The notes beneath the pieces are model-generated. The model saw only the letters and a program-made list of their open reading frames with translations. It had not been told where the DNA came from and did no database searches. Of a DNA stretch of 37,183 bases, positions 9,593-18,681 are shown piece by piece. Both the position numbers and the translations under genes were made by a program. The stretch comes from Verrucomicrobiota bacterium (GTDB taxonomy: Bacteria > Verrucomicrobiota > Verrucomicrobiia > Limisphaerales > JADLHS01). The stretch is from contig JALOTT010000008.1 of NCBI GenBank assembly GCA_025457745.1, positions 1 to 37,183 on the forward strand, read 5' to 3'. Numbering within the stretch: position 1 is the stretch's first letter; each line of letters opens with the position of its first letter.

Positions 9593-10441
9593 CTACGGCC
9601 GGCTTTGAGACTGGCCGCCGGTGGCCGATGTCGGTTGGCCGCGCCCGATTCCCGCCTGGAGCAACCCGAGCGCCTGCTCGAGCGCCGCCCGGTTCTGCGC
9701 CCTTCCTTTCGGGCCGTAGATATCGAACGAATGTGTTTCGCCCGCACGGGTGTGCACCACGAGTCGCCGGCCCAGAAAGTATTTGTCCACACACGCCTCC
9801 GTCAGCGAGTCGAATGGCAGTGTGAACGCCGGCCCGGTGTTGGCGAACCGCGCGTCCGACAGAAACTCCAGGCGTGTGCTGTAAATGAGCAGCCGGCCCG
9901 TCTCGCCGACCCAGATCTCGCGGCCCTTCCCTTTGAAACCGTCCACGCCGGCATGCCAACTGGCGCACACGGTCAGCGCCGGGTGTTCGTCTGACATTGC
10001 GGCATTATGGAAGCCCGCGGCGGCGGCGTTGGTGGAAGTGTTCAGAACCTTGCCGGCGTATTTGGAACCAAACCAGGTTGACGAACGCTCCGCTTTCCGC
10101 AACACGCCGTGCTCATCGAACTCGGCCACGAAATAGCGGTCCTTGGTAATCGAGCCGCCGGCGGCCGAGCCGTAACCTCCCACGAACCACAACCCGCAAA
10201 CCTTCTCCGAACGATAGGCCAGCTTGCTTTCCTCCGGGGTCACGGCGTCCGGTTCGCCCAATGCCGTCATGACCTCGGCCCGCGTGGTCTGGCCCGGCTC
10301 AAACCGCTGCGGCGTCTTCTTGTTGATGTTGGCGCGCGCCTTGCCCGTGTCATATTCCGGCGTGGGAACGATCAAACAACCCGACGTGCCGACCGTCAGT
10401 CCCAGCGCGAGCCCCAATGCGGCAAGATTGCGCGCGCTCAT
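9593..10441 (-). CDS. Lipoprotein, BamE/SmpA-like N-terminal region
   Basis: Lipobox GTSGC; FEPGQTTRAEVMTALGEPDAV resembles the BamE-type G-x-T-...-LG-x-P motif. Confidence 0.7.
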   Translation of the reverse strand: MSARNLAALGLALGLTVGTSGCLIVPTPEYDTGKARANINKKTPQRFEPGQTTRAEVMTALGEPDAVTPEESKLAYRSEKVCGLWFVGGYGSAAGGSITKDRYFVAEFDEHGVLRKAERSSTWFGSKYAGKVLNTSTNAAAAGFHNAAMSDEHPALTVCASWHAGVDGFKGKGREIWVGETGRLLIYSTRLEFLSDARFANTGPAFTLPFDSLTEACVDKYFLGRRLVVHTRAGETHSFDIYGPKGRAQNRAALEQALGLLQAGIGRGQPTSATGGQSQSRP

Positions 10442-10789
10442 TCAGTTCACCTCCACGAGCGAGTGCTTGCGCAACACGCCACCGTCGTCGAACACCAGCA
10501 CAAGGCTGTACTTGGCCCGCAGCCACGTTGACCAGCCGTCGGACTGCGCCTCGCGCTCGACGACGTAATAGCCCTTGTTCTTCGGCTCGAAGCCAAGCCG
10601 GTAGGTGACGATGTTTTCGCGTTCGAACTTGCCGGAAGGCTGGCCCAACTTGAGCACGACTTCCTCGCGGGCGGTTCTGCCGTCGGCCAGGAAATCGAGC
10701 AGGTCCGCGTGGCCTTTAAGTGGCGCGGTGGTGGCACAACCCGCGACCGCGATTGCCATCAGCAGCCCACCGATGATTTTTCCATTCAT
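10442..10789 (-). CDS. Small lipoprotein, BamE-like
   Basis: MNGKIIGGLLMAIAVAGCATT lipobox; GRTAREEVVLKLGQPSGKFE motif. Confidence 0.7.
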   Translation of the reverse strand: MNGKIIGGLLMAIAVAGCATTAPLKGHADLLDFLADGRTAREEVVLKLGQPSGKFERENIVTYRLGFEPKNKGYYVVEREAQSDGWSTWLRAKYSLVLVFDDGGVLRKHSLVEVN

Positions 10790-10872
10790 AGCCTCAACGT
10801 TTTCTTGGCAGCATTATGACCGGGACACCTCGCGCCGCCAGCAATTCTTCCTCCGGCTTTGGCCCTGAGATT

Positions 10873-11604
10873 TCATCGGCTGCGAGCCGGGCCGCCGGGC
10901 GCATGGCCTGTGGCTGCGAGATTCTGGTGGCCGGTCAACGTTCGGAGCAGTTCATCGGCAAGCGCCGCGGTCAGTTCGTCGCGCAACGCGGCGCGCAGCG
11001 TTTCGGTCTTGCCGTCGGCCAGTTGGGAGGGCGAATGAACCGAGCGCTTGGCGTCCGCGCTGACGAGCAGCACGGGCTCGCACGTGGAAGTGTCAATCAA
11101 CGTGCCGGCCGCTTTGCCCTCGGCGATGACCTTGGTGCTCGGAACGAGGACGCCGGCCACCAGCGTCAGATCGAACAGTCGCAGCGCGTTTCCGTCCGAC
11201 CACGAATTCATGTTCCCGCCGAAAATGAGCACATGACTGGCGCCAACCGACTGCGCCAGCCGGCAGATGGCCTGCACCTGTTCGAAGACGACTTCCGTGT
11301 GGTTGCTTTGGCCGCGGGTTTCGCCCCACGACGGTAAACCAACCGCGGACGTCACCAGCGAAGGGTCGGACAGCAACTGGTCAAGCATGGCCTTGGGCGG
11401 AGACGGTTCGCCAACCTGCACGACCGCCAGGTGGAGGGGTGGCGTGAGCCTGGGTTGCGCGCCCGACGACTTGGGCCGCAGATTGAGGATGTAGTTGGGA
11501 TACGTGACGTTCGCCTGTTCGCGGCGGGACAGGCCGGTCGTTTCGCAACCGGTGGTCAAACCCAACGCCACCAGCGCGACCGCGAATTGAATGGTTGGTT
11601 TCAT
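10873..11604 (-). CDS. Hypothetical lipoprotein
   Basis: MKPTIQFAVALVALGLTTGCETT lipobox; coherent ORF, divergent from the LysR gene. Confidence 0.7.
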   Translation of the reverse strand: MKPTIQFAVALVALGLTTGCETTGLSRREQANVTYPNYILNLRPKSSGAQPRLTPPLHLAVVQVGEPSPPKAMLDQLLSDPSLVTSAVGLPSWGETRGQSNHTEVVFEQVQAICRLAQSVGASHVLIFGGNMNSWSDGNALRLFDLTLVAGVLVPSTKVIAEGKAAGTLIDTSTCEPVLLVSADAKRSVHSPSQLADGKTETLRAALRDELTAALADELLRTLTGHQNLAATGHAPGGPARSR

Positions 11605-11747
11605 ATTTCAATCTTTCGGTGTGGACTCGCTCGATGAATCACAATCTCACGCGACCAGCGGATCCAATTTCTGGCGGAAGCCTATCTTGGCTTGCCAGCG
11701 GGGTGTTAATTGATAAAAGTGGCGGCGGCATCGGCTGAATCAATCGC

Positions 11748-12653
11748 ATGAACATTCATCACCTGGAATTGTTCTATTACGTGGCGCGGCACGGCGGCAT
11801 TAGTGAGGCGGTGCGCAACATGCCCTACGGAATTCAACAGCCGGCGATCAGCGGGCAGATCATCCAGTTGGAAGCGGACCTCGGCACGACGTTGTTCCAG
11901 CGTCGCCCGTTCTCACTCACGCCAGCGGGCGCGCAGCTTTACGATTTCATCAAACCGTTTTTCGACAACTTGGCACCGATGGCGGAGAAGTTGCGCGGCG
12001 GCGTGTCGCAGCATCTGCGCATTGCGGCGTCGGAAATCATGGTCCGCGATCATCTGCCGCGGCTGTTGCAGGAATTGCGCAAGAAATTTCCGAAGCTCAA
12101 GGTGAGTTTGCGCGAGGGTTATCACCCGCAGGTCGTCACTTGGCTGCAACAGTTGGAAGTGGATATTGCCATCGGGTTGCTCGGCGGCAAGCCGCCTGCG
12201 GGCATCAATTCCGTCCCCTTGTTTCAGATGCCGCTGGTTCTGCTCGTGCCGAGGAACAGTGAACTCAAATCCGCCGGGGAACTCTGGCAGCGCGACCGCA
12301 TCGAGGAGACGCTCATCACCGTGCCCAGCAACCAGCCGATTCGCCGCGCGTTCGAGGAGGGACTTGCGAAACGAAAGGTGGACTGGTTCGGCGGCATCGA
12401 GGTGAGCACCGTCGAGATGGTGCAAACCTATGTGGCTAACGGCTACGGCATTGGTGTGACCGTGGACGTGCCCAAAACGAAATACCATCCGCAGGTGCGG
12501 CCGCTGGCGTTGGAGGAATTTGAGCCGGTGACGTTTGGCGTGCTCTGGCAGGGGCGGCACAATCCGCTGCTTGATGCGTTCCTGAAAATTCTGGAGAACG
12601 CGGCGCGCGAAATCATGGCCGGGGAAGACCCGTGCCGGTTGTTGTTGAAATGA
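11748..12653 (+). CDS. LysR family transcriptional regulator
   Basis: MNIHHLELFYYVARHGGISEAVRNMPYGIQQPAISGQIIQLEADLGTTLFQRRPFSLTPAGAQLYDF HTH followed by a substrate-binding domain. Confidence 0.92.
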   Translation: MNIHHLELFYYVARHGGISEAVRNMPYGIQQPAISGQIIQLEADLGTTLFQRRPFSLTPAGAQLYDFIKPFFDNLAPMAEKLRGGVSQHLRIAASEIMVRDHLPRLLQELRKKFPKLKVSLREGYHPQVVTWLQQLEVDIAIGLLGGKPPAGINSVPLFQMPLVLLVPRNSELKSAGELWQRDRIEETLITVPSNQPIRRAFEEGLAKRKVDWFGGIEVSTVEMVQTYVANGYGIGVTVDVPKTKYHPQVRPLALEEFEPVTFGVLWQGRHNPLLDAFLKILENAAREIMAGEDPCRLLLK

Positions 12654-12730
12654 AATGATTTGGCACATGGGCGGCGTGCGCACCCTGCTGGAGGGGCAAA
12701 ACCTGGCAGGTCACCAGGGGTTGAGACGAT

Positions 12731-12750
12731 CCGCGCTCTCACGAGCGCGG
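12731..12750. repeat. Small intergenic hairpin ccgcgctc-tcac-gagcgcgg
   Basis: Perfect 8-bp inverted repeat, 4-nt loop, between convergent genes; no T-tract follows. Confidence 0.5.
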
Positions 12751-12787
12751 CTACAGGGAACGGGGGCCGCCGCGCGGCACTCGCGCG

Positions 12788-13849
12788 TCACGGCCAGCGG
12801 AGGCGGTAGAAACGGGCGGGATGATTTGTCCACTGTGGGTCGCTGAAATAGAACGATTCGCCGGTGAGGGTATTGGTTTGCAGTGGAGACCAGGTGGAAT
12901 TGGCCGGACTGGCACAGGCTTCGACCACGACGACCATGCCGCTGGCCCAACTGATATTGAACCCAAATTGATTCGTCCGCACACCGAAGCTGCCATCGCT
13001 GATTTGAACACTCGGCTTCCACAGCGCCTTGGGATACCCGCCAAAGGGCAGGTCCCAGCCAGTGGTCCCAGGCAGGTAATAGACGGTTGCATTGACGCCT
13101 TCGAATGCGTTCGCATCAACGCTGCTGGGGGCGTCCCCCTTGAAATAGACGCTCGTGAGATTGGTGCAGTGATAGAACGCATACACTGCGATGCTGGCGA
13201 CACCGTTGCCGATCGTGACGCTGGTCAGGCTGGTGCAATCAGAGAACGTTCCGTTTCCGATGCTCGTGACGGCGTCGGGGATCGTGACGCGGATCAGGGA
13301 GGTGCTGTAAGCAAACGCAGCCTCCCCAATGCTGGTGACGGCGTCAGGGATCGCTACGCTGATTAGAGAGGTGTTTTGAGCAAACGCGGCGTCCCCGATG
13401 CTGGTGACGGCGGCAGGGATCGTGACGCTGATCAGGGCGGTGCAACCCCGGAATGCCCACGGCCCGATGCTGGTGACGTTGGTGCCGATGGTGACGTGGA
13501 TCACATCGGTGCGGTTTTCAAATGCAAAAGCATCGATGCTGGTGACCGGCAGGTTATGGATCGTGTCTGGGATCGCCACCGTCCCGCCGACACCAATGTA
13601 TCTGACGATGGCGATCGTGTTCTCATTGGTCGTGTATTCAAAATCCTCGGCTTGCACTGCGGTGGACGCCGCCAAAACGACCACCGACGCCAGCAACAAC
13701 CGGCTCCCGGCGCAGGCCATGTTCCTGCGCAACCCGGCAGGCCTGGCGGGTGAATTCGGGCGTCCCGCGAGTTGCCGAAGGTGGTGTAAAAGGGTTGCCC
13801 CGGAGGAGGGTTGCCAGGTGGTGTTCATTTCGGTAGTGGGATCGGTCAT
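12788..13849 (-). CDS. BspA-like leucine-rich repeat (LRR_5) secreted protein
   Basis: Tandem units (VTSIGDAAFAQNTSLISVAIPDA / VTSIGEAAFAYSTSLIRVTIPDA / VTSIGNGTFSDCTSLTSVTIGNG); signal LLLASVVVLAASTAVQAEDF; C-terminus ARFYRLRWP. True start may be downstream of 13849. Confidence 0.88.
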   Translation of the reverse strand: MTDPTTEMNTTWQPSSGATLLHHLRQLAGRPNSPARPAGLRRNMACAGSRLLLASVVVLAASTAVQAEDFEYTTNENTIAIVRYIGVGGTVAIPDTIHNLPVTSIDAFAFENRTDVIHVTIGTNVTSIGPWAFRGCTALISVTIPAAVTSIGDAAFAQNTSLISVAIPDAVTSIGEAAFAYSTSLIRVTIPDAVTSIGNGTFSDCTSLTSVTIGNGVASIAVYAFYHCTNLTSVYFKGDAPSSVDANAFEGVNATVYYLPGTTGWDLPFGGYPKALWKPSVQISDGSFGVRTNQFGFNISWASGMVVVVEACASPANSTWSPLQTNTLTGESFYFSDPQWTNHPARFYRLRWP

Positions 13850-14325
13850 TATCTATCATCTTTCACATTAGGCGGTCAATTCGGCCTGGTATCTGCAACG
13901 CCAGCGGGCAATGCCGCTGCTATCCGCTCTGTTCTCACGACCAGGTCCGAGTGCAGGCCTTGTGCCATCCAGAGCGTCTGCCGATCGCTTCTTCCAGCCG
14001 CGCCACCGCCGCCGCATCTGAGCGCCGGCCCTGAGACAACGGATGCCTCATGTCAGGACAAGGGCGGCGAGTTCGCTGCGCGGGAGGCAGGGTAACGGCT
14101 CGAATCCGTCCCCAACGCCGGCAAGCCGGAATGGGCGCGGATGTTGCTAAAAGGTTGGTGTTTCCGGCGTCGAGTTATTGGTTTGGGGCGCGGGAACGAA
14201 AGTGTCGAGTTCTCAAGGCGGCAGGGTGAGGTGTGGCAGAGAGATTGCTTGACGGATAACGGTTGGACAGCGAATGAACTGAACAAGCCAAGGCAACGAT
14301 CACCATTTCCAATTTGAAAGCTGTT

Positions 14326-14871
14326 ATGTTTGCGATGGAACTGCCCGGAAACCGTCCAGGGAAACCACGGACCGCCGCCTTTACGCTGGCGGAGGTGGTC
14401 ATGGCCGTGGCGATTGCGGCGCTGATTTTCGGAGGCATTCTCGCCGCCAACATTCAACTCACCAGGCGCGCGGAATGGTCGGGGCAGTCCCTGGCCGCGC
14501 AGGCGCTGGCCATTCAGCAACTGGAGCAGGCCCGCTCCGCCTTATGGGATGATTCGACCGGGGTGCAACAAAGAAACGAACTGACGAACCTCAACCTGTC
14601 GGGCTGGACGTACAACACCTCAACCCGGGTGGGCAAGGGGTATTCCTGGTCGAATCTCGATCTCCCCATTGCCGGCACGAATTTCATCCGGGCCACCAAT
14701 TATGTGACCATCACCCTGTTGACCAACGTCACCGGCCTCCCGGCCATCAAGCTCCAGATGGTTCAAGTGGACACGGTCTGGCGCTTTCTCGGTTTCGGCG
14801 CCACCCGCCTTTACACCAACTCGATCGCCACTTACTACGCGCCGGACAATCTGGATCCCAGCAACTTATGA
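14326..14871 (+). CDS. Prepilin-type N-terminal cleavage domain protein (PilV-like pseudopilin)
   Basis: KPRTAAFTLAEVVMAVAIAALIFGGILAAN; ATG at 14326 preferred over TTG at 14314. Confidence 0.8.
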   Translation: MFAMELPGNRPGKPRTAAFTLAEVVMAVAIAALIFGGILAANIQLTRRAEWSGQSLAAQALAIQQLEQARSALWDDSTGVQQRNELTNLNLSGWTYNTSTRVGKGYSWSNLDLPIAGTNFIRATNYVTITLLTNVTGLPAIKLQMVQVDTVWRFLGFGATRLYTNSIATYYAPDNLDPSNL

Positions 14872-15500
14872 AAGGCTTTTTCATGAAGCAGCGGCTTCCG
14901 GCTGGAAGCGCCGCGCGGCGGACACAAGCGCTCACGCTCGTCGAGATGATGGTGGCGATGAGTATTTTCAGTCTCGTGTCCCTCGGCTTGGTTTACACAC
15001 ATCTCTTCGCCCTGCGCCAGGACGAACTGGCGAACAGCAAATTGGGCGCGAGCGATTCGTCGCGGCGCGGCTTCAGTATGCTGGCGGACGATGTGCGCGC
15101 CGCCAAGATGTGGCAGGTGGGCGATGGCAACCAGTCCACCTTCACGCCGATCGCCAACGGCACCGCCCAGCAGGGCACCGCTCTGCAAATCAACCTTACC
15201 ACCGACACGAATAGTTACATCCTCTATTACTTTGACACGTCCAAGTGTGAATTACGCCGGCGGCACAGCGGCGTGACCGGCTCGAAGTTGATCGCCCAGA
15301 ACCTGACGAACACCATGTACTTTCGCGCTGAGAACCACCGGGGCGAAGTGCAGACGGACCTCTCTCACAAAGGCGTGATCAACGTGGCGATGCAATTCTG
15401 CCAGTACCAGTATCCCCTCACGAGGGTGGGGCCCGGGTACTTCTACGACTATTACAAAATGGAGTTCAGGCTGGCTTCGCACATCCCCGATGGACCATGA
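14868..15500 (+). CDS. Prepilin-type N-terminal cleavage domain protein (PilW-like)
   Basis: AARRTQALTLVEMMVAMSIFSLVSLGLVYTHLFALRQDE; ATGA overlap with the previous gene. Confidence 0.82.
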   Translation: MKGFFMKQRLPAGSAARRTQALTLVEMMVAMSIFSLVSLGLVYTHLFALRQDELANSKLGASDSSRRGFSMLADDVRAAKMWQVGDGNQSTFTPIANGTAQQGTALQINLTTDTNSYILYYFDTSKCELRRRHSGVTGSKLIAQNLTNTMYFRAENHRGEVQTDLSHKGVINVAMQFCQYQYPLTRVGPGYFYDYYKMEFRLASHIPDGP

Positions 15501-17344
15501 AAACAGGAATCAAACTCCCACGACCCTCATCCGGCGGCTATGCGCTGCTCATGGTGCTGGTCATTGGCGCGGTCAGTCTGGTCGTGCTGGCGGCCACGAT
15601 GAGCCGCACCGGCTCGGTCGCATTACAGAACGACCGCAACAACCAGTACGTGGCCAACATCAATGCCGCCGAAGCCGCCGTCGAAAAGGTCTTCGCCCGA
15701 CTGGCTTACGATTTTCAACAGGGCGGTTTGGCCACCGTAAGCGCCAACCTGAGCCTGTATCGGACCAATGTTCCCACTGCGAGTGAAAATTCCTACTGGA
15801 GCCAGTTTGGCTTCTCCGACGGCCAGGGCAACGCGAACCGGGTTTACGTTGCCAAGAAAAGCGATTACACGGGCCCGCTGCCTTCGCAGTACGCCGGTTT
15901 GTTTGCGAGAAACGCTCCGCTATACCGGGTGCTGGCCAATGTCCGGGCCACCACGGGGCCGTACAAAAACATGACCAACGCCGTGCAGGAGGATGTGCTC
16001 CTCGCTTTGATCCCCTTGACCCAGTACGCCATCTTCTATAATGGCCTGCTCGAATTCAGCACCTGCGCCCCCATGATCGTCAATGGGCGCACGCATGCGA
16101 ACGGTTCCATTTACGTGGGGAGCAGTTCGACGCTGGCCTTCAACGGCACCGTGACGGCCACGGACACCATTGGGTCACCCGCAAACAACGGCTCCGGCCC
16201 CTGGACCTTTCCTGGGAACGTCTCGTTCAACGGCAGCCCGAGCCGCAAGACCAATGTTCCAACCGTCAGAGTCTCCATCAACATGACGAATACGCACAGC
16301 TTGATTGACTTTCCCGCGGCCGGAGTAACGCCCGGCTCCGACGCCGGACAACAGCTCTTGTACAACCAGGCGCACGTGGTGCTGCTGGTCAGCAACACGA
16401 CGGTCACGGCCAGGATCCAGGCCGCGCCCAGCACGTATCAGGTGCCGGGTGAAGATACGCCGATAGTAATGGCCCAGTCATGGACCAATGGTTCTTCGCC
16501 GCTCACCGTTCAGACCCTCATCAGTACAAACTTCCCGTTTCTCACGCTGACCAATACTTTCCTGGATCAACGCGAGAACAAAACGGTTCTCGCCACCCAG
16601 ATTGATGTCGGCAAATACAACCAATGGATCACGACCAATGCGAGTGTGCTCACAAAATTCCCGGCCGGGTCCGGCATGCATCCGACCATTCTCTACACGG
16701 CGGATTGCCGCACCAACACTTCGAGCCAACTGAGCGCCGTGCGGCTCGCCAATGGGGTGGTGCCGCCCTACAATGGCGGACGCGGCTGGACCCTGGCCAC
16801 GCCCAATCCGCTCTACGTGTTGGGCAACTACAACTGCCCAAACTCGGGCCATCTGGCCAGCACCAACACCTCCGCCACGTACCCTTGCGCGCTGATGTCC
16901 GACGCGTTGACCATTCTTTCACCGAGTTGGAGGGACTCCACCAGCTTCACTAGCAGTGATACGGGACAGACCCCCACGGGCAGCGCCATTACGATTAACG
17001 CCGCGCTGCTTACGGGCATCAAACCTTCGTCGGGGAATACCACCGCCACGTTCAGCGGCGGGGTCCACAACCTGCCGCGCTTGCTCGAAAACTGGACTTC
17101 CAGCCGCTACGTCTGGCTGAACACCTCCATCCTCAACCTGTTCAACAGCACCAAGGCCACGGGCCAGTTCATTACCCCGGGCACCGGCAGTTATTACACC
17201 GCGCCGACCCGCCGTTTCAGTTTTGACAACAACTTCCTAGACTACACCAAAGTGCCGCCCGGCATCCCCTGCGCCCTCGCGGCCATCCGCGTGAATTGGG
17301 CGACGCCGCCGCCCAACAATGTTACCTACGATGTCACACCTTAG
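15497..17344 (+). CDS. PilX-like pilus-associated protein
   Basis: GGYALLMVLVIGAVSLVVLAATMSRTGSVALQNDRNNQYVANINAAEAAVEKVFARL: PilX-like N-terminal helix; ATGA overlap with the previous gene. Confidence 0.7.
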   Translation: MKTGIKLPRPSSGGYALLMVLVIGAVSLVVLAATMSRTGSVALQNDRNNQYVANINAAEAAVEKVFARLAYDFQQGGLATVSANLSLYRTNVPTASENSYWSQFGFSDGQGNANRVYVAKKSDYTGPLPSQYAGLFARNAPLYRVLANVRATTGPYKNMTNAVQEDVLLALIPLTQYAIFYNGLLEFSTCAPMIVNGRTHANGSIYVGSSSTLAFNGTVTATDTIGSPANNGSGPWTFPGNVSFNGSPSRKTNVPTVRVSINMTNTHSLIDFPAAGVTPGSDAGQQLLYNQAHVVLLVSNTTVTARIQAAPSTYQVPGEDTPIVMAQSWTNGSSPLTVQTLISTNFPFLTLTNTFLDQRENKTVLATQIDVGKYNQWITTNASVLTKFPAGSGMHPTILYTADCRTNTSSQLSAVRLANGVVPPYNGGRGWTLATPNPLYVLGNYNCPNSGHLASTNTSATYPCALMSDALTILSPSWRDSTSFTSSDTGQTPTGSAITINAALLTGIKPSSGNTTATFSGGVHNLPRLLENWTSSRYVWLNTSILNLFNSTKATGQFITPGTGSYYTAPTRRFSFDNNFLDYTKVPPGIPCALAAIRVNWATPPPNNVTYDVTP

Positions 17345-18077
17345 AGCCGGTTTGAAAACTCCAACGACACTCCGCGTGACACGCGGCCTGCAGGAAACAG
17401 CCGGAATCGCCGTCCATTGTAGGCCCGATGCCCTCACCGGGCGGGTTTTCAAACAGGCGCTTAAATCCATTTGCCGCAACGCCGCAATTTTGGGCGCGCT
17501 GTCGCTCGTCCTCGGCAGCGCCCGCGCCGGGGAGCCGGCCGCACCGCAAACCGCATTTCTGCCGCGCACATTTGACGCGGAGACCCGAAACGGGGAAATC
17601 GTCGGGTGGGAAGGACAGACGCGCCGCGTGTTCGTGACGCGCGGGACGAATGAATTCTTTTTCGTCGTCCCGCAACGCATGCGGGTGGAGGTCACCCCGG
17701 ACAAGGTGGCGCTGGTGTCGGGCGACGCCACTTATTTTCTTACGTTCCGCATTCTCAGCCCGGGGAACGCGGACGCCGGTCGGGAATTCCTGGTGAACCA
17801 GTTTCCGAACGCGAAAGTTGTGGACGAGTTTTCCCGGACCGCCGCCGGCCAAAACGGCCCCGCCCTCGAACTGCGATACCAGGCCGCGGGCGGAATGGAA
17901 CGGGCCGTCTGGGTGGCGCTGATCCCTTCGACCGCCGGCCTGTTGGAATTCTGCCTGAATGCCGACCCGCCGAAAGCCGCGGACGGCCAGTTGGCCTTCA
18001 ACTCACTCCTGCGCACCTTCCGCAGCAATGAGAACGGCAAGCTCGAAATCACCACCCGGGTTCTGGATCAATCCTGA
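17334..18077 (+). CDS. Hypothetical secreted protein, N-terminus carrying a repeat element
   Basis: Open frame from ATG 17334 (MSHLRAG...); hydrophobic AAILGALSLVLGSARAGEP follows the element. Start uncertain. Confidence 0.65.
   Translation, partial: SHLRAGLKTPTTLRVTRGLQETAGIAVHCRPDALTGRVFKQALKSICRNAAILGALSLVLGSARAGEPAAPQTAFLPRTFDAETRNGEIVGWEGQTRRVFVTRGTNEFFFVVPQRMRVEVTPDKVALVSGDATYFLTFRILSPGNADAGREFLVNQFPNAKVVDEFSRTAAGQNGPALELRYQAAGGMERAVWVALIPSTAGLLEFCLNADPPKAADGQLAFNSLLRTFRSNENGKLEITTRVLDQS
17346..17458. repeat. 113-bp palindromic element at the N-terminus of the 17334 ORF
   Basis: gccggtttgaaaac (17346-17359) and gttttcaaacaggc (17445-17458): 13 of 14 bp complementary termini. Confidence 0.65.
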
Positions 18078-18162
18078 GCCACCCGGCGCGCGGAATTTAT
18101 TCCGCGCGTTTCGACACCGGCTCGGTGCTCGCCGAATTAATTCCGCGCTTCTTGGGTTGCGG
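18073..18162. repeat. 90-bp direct repeat, copy 1
   Basis: cctgagccacccggcgcgcggaatttattccgcgcg...cttgggttgcgg; about 84 of 90 identical to 18341-18430. Confidence 0.85.
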
Positions 18163-18216
18163 TTTCGCCGCTCCGCCTTTTCCCCTTCCTCCCGCCCCTC
18201 GCCCGTAGCCGCGTCT

Positions 18217-18250
18217 CGCCCGCCGTGCTCGCGCACCGTCGCGGCAGGTG
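18217..18250. repeat. Inverted copy of part of the pil-operon repeat
   Basis: cgcccgccgtgctcgcgcaccgtcgcggcaggtg is the exact reverse complement of cacctgccgcgacggtgcgcgagcacggcgggcg in the 20478 copy. Confidence 0.8.
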
Positions 18251-18340
18251 AGCGCGCGGAGCTTTCCCTGAACCCGCCAACCCCTGCGCGCGAACTTTTG
18301 TTGCGCCGGCAGCAAAAGTTGGCATCCCCCGGCTCATGGT

Positions 18341-18430
18341 CCTGAGCCGCCCGGCGCGCGGAATTTATTCCGCGCGTTTCGACACCGGCTCGGTGCTCGC
18401 GGAATGAATTCCGCGTTCCTTGGGTTACGG
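18341..18430. repeat. 90-bp direct repeat, copy 2
   Basis: See 18073-18162; a third partial copy lies at about 32046-32078. Confidence 0.85.
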
Positions 18431-18681
18431 CACATCCCCCTCTGCGGGATTCAGGGACAGGGCCGGGACATGGTGCCCACGCGGCGGACGAAGGCCGCGC
18501 AGTATCTGGGGGAAAACCGTTCGTAAATTCACGCGGGCGTTGAATGGCTCGGGTGCTGCTATGGCCGGAGGCGTTCGCGATGATATGAAATTTGAGTGAC
18601 GCGCCCGCGCGGCGAAGGCCGCGCGTGACGGAAATAAAATGCTGCTTGCAATCAAACCGGCAACTAGGATAACACACGTGC

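Noticed and set aside
13200-13560. Possible CRISPR-like or satellite array (about 69-bp periodicity)
   Set aside because: The period matches 23-residue LRR_5 units in an open frame; units are diverged coding repeats without spacers.
12821-13753. Repetitive plus-strand ORFs over the LRR gene (AGDTVADRDAGQAG...)
   Set aside because: Their repetitiveness is the complement of the LRR units; the LRR reading is structurally coherent.
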